A DNA stretch of 64,000 nucleotides from Halorarum salinum (GTDB lineage: Archaea; Halobacteriota; Halobacteria; Halobacteriales; Haloferacaceae). Positions 58,820 through 64,000 of the stretch are shown here, one piece after another (position 1 is the stretch's first letter; each line of letters begins with the position of its first letter). Position numbers and translations under genes: made by a program. The notes beneath the pieces are model-generated. The model worked only from the letters and a program-made list of their open reading frames with translations, ran no database searches and had not been told where the DNA came from. Location: positions 2,914,001 to 2,978,000 of the forward strand of contig NZ_CP058579.1 in NCBI RefSeq assembly GCF_013402875.1. Direction: 5' to 3'.

Positions 58820-59614
58820 ATGGAATCGGCGCTGGAGACGATCGAGTTCCTCGCGCTCTCGTCGAATCGGGTGGAGGTGCTCCAGCTCCTCGCGTCGGAC
58901 CGGCGGACGCGCACCGACCTCGCCGGGGAGACCGGCGCCTCGCAGGCGACGCTCGGTCGGATCCTCGGCGACTTCGAGGAGCGCTCGTGGATCAGGCGGG
59001 AGGACGGCGAGTACGTGGCGACGGCGACGGGGCGACTCGTCGCGTCGGGGTTCACCGACCTGCTGGGGATCGTCGAAACCGAGCGGAAGCTCCGCGACAT
59101 CGTCCGGTACCTGCCGACGCACGCGATGGACTTCGACCTCGGCCGCCTCGCGGACGCCACCGTGACCGTCCCGAGCGGGACGAGGCCGAACGCGCCGGTA
59201 CAGCGCGTCGTCGACCTGCTCCGCGACGCGGACGACGTCCGGGTGTTCTCCCACGCGTTCAACGAGCAGAGCCTCACCGCCGTCCAGGAGCGGGTGGCCG
59301 ACCCCGACCGGACGTTCAGGGGCGTCTTCTCGCGGAACGCCATCGACGCGCTCGCCGACGACTCGGGGTTGCGTCGACGGCTGAAACGGCTCCTCGAGTC
59401 CGACGGCGCGGGGATGCGGATCCACGAGGAAGGGGTTCCACTCGCGGTGACGATCGCGGACGACGTGGTCCACCTGCTGTTGCGCGACGAGAACGGAGTG
59501 CTGCAGGCGTCCGTGGACACCGACGACCCGGCCGTCTACTCCTGGGCCCACGACACGTTCGATCACTACTGGCGGACGTCGTCGCCGATCGATCCCGACG
59601 AGTTCTCGTCCTGA
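58820..59614 (+). CDS. winged-helix transcription regulator (ArsR-like HTH with FilR1-like domain)
   Basis: The 264-residue protein has an N-terminal winged helix (about 5-75; RVEVLQLLASDRRTRTDLAG, ASQATLGRILGDFEER) and a C-terminal domain (about 110-264) with DDVRVFSHAFNEQSL and GVPLAVTIADDVVHLLLRDE, like the methanogen/halophile DUF1724/FilR1 group. The ligand is unknown. The ATG at 58820 lies 21-28 bases behind a TATA-like GTTTACGG; an upstream in-frame start would put the promoter inside the gene. It probably controls the divergent EamA transporter and itself. Confidence 0.87.
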   Translation: MESALETIEFLALSSNRVEVLQLLASDRRTRTDLAGETGASQATLGRILGDFEERSWIRREDGEYVATATGRLVASGFTDLLGIVETERKLRDIVRYLPTHAMDFDLGRLADATVTVPSGTRPNAPVQRVVDLLRDADDVRVFSHAFNEQSLTAVQERVADPDRTFRGVFSRNAIDALADDSGLRRRLKRLLESDGAGMRIHEEGVPLAVTIADDVVHLLLRDENGVLQASVDTDDPAVYSWAHDTFDHYWRTSSPIDPDEFSS

Positions 59615-59712
59615 ACGCCCGAAGACGGGATGCTGGCCGTCGGACGCCGATACCCACCTCCGGGACGGTGCGAAAACGCAGCAGTTAGCCGCCCGGAACG
59701 GCAGGCTCGCCT

Positions 59713-61302
59713 TCAGTCGTGCCGGAACGACCGCGAACCGGTGAACGCCATCGCCATCCCGTGCTCGTCGGCCGCCTCGATCACGTCGTCGTCGTTGACG
59801 GAGCCGCCGGGCTGGATCACCGCCTCGATGCCGGCCTTCGCCGCCTCCTCGATGCCGTCCGGGAACGGGAAGAACGCGTCCGAGGCCATCACGGCCCCCT
59901 CCGCGGACTTGCCCTCCGCGTCCTTCTCCGCCTTCATCGCCGCGAGCGTGACCGCGTCGACGCGGGACACCTGGCCCATGCCGACGCCGACCGTCTCGGT
60001 CCCGTCGGCGAACAGGACGCCGTTCGACTTGACGTGCTTGAGGACCTTCCAGGCGAACAGCATCGTCTCGACCTCCTCGTCGGTCGGTTCGCGCTCCGTG
60101 ACGAACTCCAGGTCCTCCCGGGTCGGGGACTGGAGGTCGCGTTCCTGGACGAGCCGCCCCCCGACGACCGGCTTCTCGGTCAACGTCTCGCCGGTCCTAC
60201 CCGGTTCACCGAGTTCTCCGACGTCGAGCACGCGCAGGTTCTTCTTCCCGGTCAGGACGTCGAGTGCATCGTCCGTGTAGCCCGGCGCGACGACGACCTC
60301 CTTGAACGAGTCGACGACCCGATCGGCGGTCGCGGCGTCGCACTCGCGGTTCAGCGCGACGATGCCGCCGAACGCGGACTTCGGGTCGGTCGCGAGCGCG
60401 TCGGCGTACGCGTCCGCGAGGGTGTCGGCCGTCGCACAGCCCGCGGGGTTGGTGTGCTTGATGACCGCCGCGGCCGGGTCGTCGAACTCCTTCACGAGGT
60501 TCAACGCCCCGTCGGCGTCGTTGTAGTTGTTGTACGAGAGCGCCTTCGCCCCCTCGTTCAACTGGTCCGCGGCGACGACGTTCGCCTCCTCGCACGTCGT
60601 GTCGGCGTACAGCGCGGCGTCCTGGTGGGGGTTCTCGCCGTACCGGAGTTCCCGGACGCGGTCGTCCGAGACGAGCCGACGGGCCGGGAACGCGCCGCCC
60701 GCGTCGTCCTCGACGGACACCCGCGCGGCGTCCGCGTCCACCTCGACGCGTCCCTCCGCGAACCACTTAACCGCGCGCGGGTAGGCGGCGAACTCCGCCT
60801 CGCGGAGGACGCGCTCCTTCAGGTCGGCCGCGTCGTCGCCCTCGAACACCGGCACCGGCTCCTGGGTCACGATGGGGCCGTCGTCCACCTCCCCGGTGAC
60901 GACGTGTACCGTACAGCCGGTCGTCCGGACGCCGGCCGCCAGCACCTGCTCGTGGGCGTCGGTTCCGGGGAACGCGGGGAGCAGCGACGGGTGGACGTTC
61001 AGCGTCGTCGGCGCGTTCGCGAGGAACTCGTCGGTGAGCACGCGCATGTAGCCGTCCAGACAGATCAGGTCGAACTCGTGGCCGTCCAGCGCGTCGAGTA
61101 CCCGGCGCTCGTGCGACTCGCGGGGCTCGTCCGGGTCGCGCTCGACGACTTCGGCGGGCACGCCGCGCCCCGCCGCCGCGTCGAGGACCGGCGCGTCGGC
61201 GTCGTTCGTCAGGACGACGGCGAGTTCGACCCCGCCGGGCGCCCGGTCCGCGATGTTCAGCAGGTTCCGTCCGCGGTTGCTCGCCAGGCCGGCGATCTTC
61301 AT
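59713..61302 (-). CDS. purNH: bifunctional GAR/AICAR formyltransferase (PurN-PurH fusion)
   Basis: The 529-residue enzyme holds two formyl-transfer steps of purine synthesis. The N-terminal PurN domain (about 1-190) has LASNRGRNLLN, LICLDGYMRVLTD, LNVHPSLLPAFPG and TGEVDDGPIV. The C-terminal AICAR transformylase domain (about 200-529) has RYGENPHQDAALY, IKHTNPAGCA and PGGSVNDDDVI. The IMP cyclohydrolase (MGS-like) domain of bacterial PurH is absent; archaea use PurO for that step. The ATG at 61302 is directly before the first strand. It is divergent from purB. Confidence 0.95.
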   Translation of the reverse strand: MKIAGLASNRGRNLLNIADRAPGGVELAVVLTNDADAPVLDAAAGRGVPAEVVERDPDEPRESHERRVLDALDGHEFDLICLDGYMRVLTDEFLANAPTTLNVHPSLLPAFPGTDAHEQVLAAGVRTTGCTVHVVTGEVDDGPIVTQEPVPVFEGDDAADLKERVLREAEFAAYPRAVKWFAEGRVEVDADAARVSVEDDAGGAFPARRLVSDDRVRELRYGENPHQDAALYADTTCEEANVVAADQLNEGAKALSYNNYNDADGALNLVKEFDDPAAAVIKHTNPAGCATADTLADAYADALATDPKSAFGGIVALNRECDAATADRVVDSFKEVVVAPGYTDDALDVLTGKKNLRVLDVGELGEPGRTGETLTEKPVVGGRLVQERDLQSPTREDLEFVTEREPTDEEVETMLFAWKVLKHVKSNGVLFADGTETVGVGMGQVSRVDAVTLAAMKAEKDAEGKSAEGAVMASDAFFPFPDGIEEAAKAGIEAVIQPGGSVNDDDVIEAADEHGMAMAFTGSRSFRHD

Positions 61303-61395
61303 GGTCGAGGTGACCCGCGCCGTCGGAAAAACGGTTCCGGTCCGGTTCGCCGTTCTATGCACGTTCACGGGTCGAAACGAGGAACTCGTCCGCAA

Positions 61396-61412
61396 TATAC
61401 GCGTGAAGTATA
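61396..61412. promoter_or_regulatory. inverted repeat in the purNH-purB intergenic region
   Basis: TATAC-GCGTGAA-GTATA is a 5-bp inverted repeat with a seven-base spacer in the middle of the 168-base divergent promoter region. It could be a shared purine operator. Confidence 0.4.
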
Positions 61413-61470
61413 CACGACCGTGGTACGTTCGACCGGAACGCCTTTGCCCGCGGCTGCGGCAGGGACGCGT

Positions 61471-62865
61471 ATGAACGTGCCCCGCGAGGACCCGCTCGCC
61501 GCGGTGTCGCCGCTCGACGGCCGGTACGCCGGGCGGACCGCGCCGCTCGTCCCGTACGCGAGCGAGGCCGGACTGATTCGCGAACGCACACGGGTCGAGG
61601 TGGAGTACCTGCTCGCGCTGGCCGACGAACCGGGCGTCGACCTGACGCTGTCGGACGACGAGCGCGACCACCTCCGTTCGCTCGTCGCGGGGTTCGACGC
61701 CGAGGACGCCCGACTCGTGAAACGGCTCGAGACGGAGGGCGCCGCGGGCTACCCGGCGACGAACCACGACGTGAAGGCGGTGGAGTACTTCCTGCGGACG
61801 GAGACGACCGACCGTGTCCATCCGTGGATCCACTTCGGGCTGACGAGCGAGGACGTGAACAACCTGGCCCAGCGCCTGCTCGTGAAGCCCGCCGCCGAGG
61901 AGGTGCTTGTGCCGGCGCTCCGGGACGTGCGGGACGCCCTCGCCGACATGGCCCGCGAGCACCGCGACGTGCCGATGCTCGCGCGCACCCACGGCCAGCC
62001 CGCGACGCCGACGACGTTCGGCAAGGAGATGGCCGTCTACGCGGCCCGCCTGGGGAGGGCGCTCGGACGGATCTCCGGGGCCGCCGGGGGGCTCTCCGGA
62101 AAGCTGGCCGGCGCCTCGGGCACCTACGCCGCACACCGAGCCGCGTACCCCGACGTCGACTGGCGGACGTTCTCCGGGGAGTTCGTGACCGGGCTGGGGC
62201 TCGATCACACCCCGCTCGCGACGCAGGTGAACCCCTGCGACGACCTCGCGGCCCTGTTCGACGCGCTCCGCGGGGCGAACAGCGTCCTCCTGGACCTGGA
62301 CCGCGACGCGTGGCTCTACGTCTCGGACCGCTACCTCGGACAGGACGCCGCGGCTGGCGAGGCCGGGTCCTCGACGATGCCCCACAAGGTCAACCCCATC
62401 GACTTCGAGAACTCGGAGGGGAACCTCTCGAAGGCGAACTCCGACCTCACATTCCTGGCCGACTACGTCACCACCTCCCGGCTCCAGCGGGACCTCTCGG
62501 ACTCGACCGTGAAGCGGAACGTCGGCGCGGCGCTGGCCCACTGTCTCGTCGGGTACACGAAGACCGCCGCCGGCCTCGAGACGGTCACGCCCGACGAGCG
62601 GGTCATGCGCGAGGAGCTGGAGGCGAACCCCGAGGTCGTCGGCGAGGCCGTCCAGACCATCCTCCGACGCGAGGGCGACACGGAGGCGTACGAGCGCGTG
62701 AAGGAGCTCACCCGCGGGAGTCGAACCACCCTGGCGGACTTCCGCGCCCTGTTCGAGGACCTCGACGTCGACGAGGCGACCCGGGAGGAGCTGAACGCGC
62801 TCACGCCGGCGGGCTACACCGGCTACGCGAGCGAGCTCGTGGACGAGCTGGACGGGGAGGACTGA
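61471..62865 (+). CDS. purB: adenylosuccinate lyase
   Basis: The 464-residue enzyme splits SAICAR to AICAR and adenylosuccinate to AMP. It has the fumarase/aspartase-superfamily signature GSSTMPHKVNPIDFENSEGN (about 305-324), the N-terminal PLDGRYAGRT, THGQPATPTTFGKEM and HFGLTSEDVNNLAQR. Length agrees with the family. It is transcribed away from purNH, which makes the AICAR formylation that follows. Start at ATG 61471. Confidence 0.96.
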   Translation: MNVPREDPLAAVSPLDGRYAGRTAPLVPYASEAGLIRERTRVEVEYLLALADEPGVDLTLSDDERDHLRSLVAGFDAEDARLVKRLETEGAAGYPATNHDVKAVEYFLRTETTDRVHPWIHFGLTSEDVNNLAQRLLVKPAAEEVLVPALRDVRDALADMAREHRDVPMLARTHGQPATPTTFGKEMAVYAARLGRALGRISGAAGGLSGKLAGASGTYAAHRAAYPDVDWRTFSGEFVTGLGLDHTPLATQVNPCDDLAALFDALRGANSVLLDLDRDAWLYVSDRYLGQDAAAGEAGSSTMPHKVNPIDFENSEGNLSKANSDLTFLADYVTTSRLQRDLSDSTVKRNVGAALAHCLVGYTKTAAGLETVTPDERVMREELEANPEVVGEAVQTILRREGDTEAYERVKELTRGSRTTLADFRALFEDLDVDEATREELNALTPAGYTGYASELVDELDGED

Positions 62866-63052
62866 CCGAGCGCCGACGGCGGGAGGGTCGAACGGGAACG
62901 GGACCCGTCGTGTCCGTCACCGGCGGGCACTTCCGGACGTCGAGTCGCCCCTCGACGACGAACCGTTCGGTCCTAGTCCGTTTCCTGTTGATAAGGGGCA
63001 AGCACATACAGGCAGTAGCCCTCTACTCGAACGGGAACATGGTACACGTGCG

Positions 63053-63298
63053 ATGGCACGGAACTTCACGGACGACGATCGGGACAAGCACGTGGTCACC
63101 TCCGAAGGCACCCGCATCGGCACGATCCGCGACGTGAACGACGACCGCGCGACGGTCGAGCGAAGCGACGACGACGAGGGGCTCACGGACAAGGTCAAGG
63201 ACATGCTGGGCTGGGACGACGACGACTCGAACGAGATCCGGGACGAGCACGTCGACTCCGTGAACGACGACGAGGTCCGACTGCGCGACCGACGGTGA
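63053..63298 (+). CDS. small PRC-barrel-like protein
   Basis: The 81-residue acidic protein has a short beta-rich N-terminal part (KHVVTSEGTRIGTIRDVNDD) and a mirrored end (IRDEHVDSVNDDEVRLRD) like a PRC-barrel domain with an Asp-rich middle. Such small proteins are common in haloarchaea; some bind RNA-processing or division partners. The ATG at 63053 follows the first candidate start region; a TATA-like CACATACAG lies about 50 bases upstream. A hairpin with six T follows the stop. Confidence 0.75.
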   Translation: MARNFTDDDRDKHVVTSEGTRIGTIRDVNDDRATVERSDDDEGLTDKVKDMLGWDDDDSNEIRDEHVDSVNDDEVRLRDRR

Positions 63299-63303
63299 CC
63301 TGA

Positions 63304-63325
63304 GCCGCGAACGGCCCGCTTTTTT
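63304..63325 (+). terminator. terminator after the PRC-barrel gene
   Basis: GCCG-CGAA-CGGC is a short stem followed by CCGC and six T (63320-63325), a few bases after the stop codon. The T-run is the stronger sign. Confidence 0.45.
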
Positions 63326-63427
63326 CGGCGCCGTATCGGTCCCGGTATTCGGGTTCCTTCCGCGTCGGTTCGAACGGGGAGCGGGAAGCGATCGTCTCGA
63401 ATCGGTACACGTCGAGGCGTTCCATTG

Positions 63428-63483
63428 CCGCCTCGGGTCAGTACACCTCGGCGGTCTTCTGGTACCGCCTCGGGTCTGTACAC
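63428..63483. repeat. two 19-bp direct repeats
   Basis: CCGCCTCGGGTCAGTACAC (63428-63446) and CCGCCTCGGGTCTGTACAC (63465-63483) differ by one base and start 37 bases apart. A shorter related stretch (GGGTCAGTAC) spans the stop codon of the gene at 63512. Confidence 0.55.
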
Positions 63484-63484
63484 T

Positions 63485-63508
63485 CGCACGGCCACCCGGT
63501 GCCGTGCG
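63485..63508 (-). terminator. stem-loop after the winged-helix gene at 63512
   Basis: CGCACGGC and GCCGTGCG form a perfect 8-bp stem with an eight-base loop, starting a few bases after the TGA in the direction of transcription. No T-tract follows. Confidence 0.45.
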
Positions 63509-63511
63509 GGG

Positions 63512-63865
63512 TCAGTACTCCTCGTACGCCAGGTTCATCAACCACTGCGTGAACGCGTCGCCGTTCGGGTCGATCTCCTCCTCGCCGATGAACGGCGAGA
63601 GCAGGTCCCCCGCCATCAGCAGCGAGAAGTCCAGATCGGCGGCGGTGGGTTCGAGGTAGTAGGTGTTGTGACCGTTGTACACCGCGTTCTCGCGTTCGAT
63701 GAGCCCCAGTTCCGAGAGCCTCTCGGCGATGCGGCTGCCCTTCCGCGAGGAGACGTCGAGCTCCTTCCAGAAGTCGCTCTGGTGGATTCCGCCCGTGTCA
63801 CGGACGAGTTCGAGCCCTGCACGTTCGTCGTCCGACAGGTCGGCTTCGGCGTCGGCGGCGCTCAT
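63512..63865 (-). CDS. winged-helix DNA-binding protein
   Basis: The 117-residue protein has a winged-helix domain (about 12-70): LELVRDTGGIHQSDFWKEL, the recognition helix SSRKGSRIAERLSELGLIER, and a wing ending in NTYYLEP. The last 45 residues (FSLLMAGDLLSPFIGEEEID) are acidic and hydrophobic and may serve dimerisation. It resembles haloarchaeal MarR/Lrp-like HTH proteins. The target is unknown. Start at the ATG at 63865. Confidence 0.82.
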   Translation of the reverse strand: MSAADAEADLSDDERAGLELVRDTGGIHQSDFWKELDVSSRKGSRIAERLSELGLIERENAVYNGHNTYYLEPTAADLDFSLLMAGDLLSPFIGEEEIDPNGDAFTQWLMNLAYEEY

Positions 63866-63891
63866 ACCGTGTCACACGACGCCGTCCCCGT

Positions 63892-64000
63892 TTAACTTTG
63901 GCCTTCGCCGGCGTCCGCCGGGGACGTTTCCACCACCGTCCGGTACTCGGTCCGGCAGGGCGGCCCGTCGGCGAAGTCGTACCGGCGGCTCCCGTCCGCC
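63892..64000 (-). CDS. C-terminal end of an unidentified protein, cut by the window edge
   Basis: A frame on the minus strand is open from the window edge to a TAA at 63892-63894 and reads RRYDFADGPPCRTEYRTVVE followed by a short acidic-polar tail. Codon positions are G/C-rich at third bases, as in genes here. The stop is 26 bases before the winged-helix gene start on the same strand. Too little is visible to identify it. Confidence 0.5.
   Translation of the reverse strand, partial: ADGSRRYDFADGPPCRTEYRTVVETSPADAGEGQS

Noticed and set aside
61253-61474. 73-residue plus frame in the purNH-purB intergenic region
   Set aside because: It overlaps the purNH start and both promoters; composition is basic and unlike halophilic proteins.
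62917-63495. 192-residue minus frame antisense to the PRC-barrel gene
   Set aside because: Ser/Arg-rich composition is that of an antisense shadow; the opposite frame has the acidic composition expected here.
1-64000. tRNA, rRNA, CRISPR, insertion sequences, integrase or att sites
   Set aside because: I looked in the gaps and saw no cloverleaf with CCA-type ends, no regular spacer-repeat series, no transposase-like protein and no long terminal repeats. A short or unusual RNA gene could still be missed without a search.

Overview
The window is a 64 kb piece of chromosome from an extremely halophilic archaeon (class Halobacteria). The evidence is consistent. GC is high with strong G/C third positions, proteins are very acidic, and secreted proteins carry twin-arginine (Tat) signals, several with an archaeal lipobox. 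Many genes look leaderless, with a TATA-like element about 25-30 bases before the start codon. Archaeal-only genes are present: proteasome alpha, RNase P Pop5 and Rpp30, HalOD1, GfcR and a PurN-PurH fusion. I see no rRNA, tRNA, CRISPR array, insertion sequence or integrase, so this reads as ordinary core/accessory chromosome rather than a mobile island.

Layout. 1-2059: Trk potassium uptake (trkA and the first codons of trkH) and an SRPBCC protein. 2176-5518: an iron/siderophore ABC importer with three copies of a DtxR/IdeR-like 14-bp box at its two promoters. 5637-8116: an ABC exporter and a GYD protein. 8223-12988: a tight operon of three Tat-exported proteins (LVIVD propeller, subtilase, LVIVD propeller). 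13362-16450: FAD protein, cold-shock protein, zinc-ribbon protein and coaBC. 16577-24600: a complete nine-gene Mrp-type Na+/H+ antiporter operon (E, F, G, DUF4040, B, C and three D/A-like proton-pump subunits). 24717-26666: a purine-type phosphoribosyltransferase and small membrane proteins. 26742-34638: a minus-strand dipeptide/oligopeptide ABC operon (dppA-B-C-D-F) followed almost without gap by three uncharacterised envelope proteins. 34783-46952: mixed housekeeping genes (nucleotidyltransferase, DUF21, dph6, M48 protease, PAPS-reductase family, HalOD1, SDR, hisD, amidase). 47051-52231: AtoE transporter, glutaredoxin, gdh-gfcR sugar-catabolism pair and a GNAT. 52365-57524: folCP, rnp3, methyltransferase, rnp2 and psmA in one operon. 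57611-64000: EamA exporter with a divergent regulator, purNH/purB divergent pair, PRC-barrel protein and a winged-helix protein.

Most interesting points are listed as findings. They are the LVIVD-subtilase-LVIVD export operon with a beta domain inserted in the protease; the roughly 108-residue insertion splitting the four-cysteine motif of DppF; reciprocal loss of conserved lysines among the three Mrp proton-channel subunits; iron boxes plus a nine-codon leader ORF in the siderophore operon; and several palindromes at divergent promoters. I found no single system that I would call clearly new to science; the export operon and the dpp-attached envelope genes are the best candidates.
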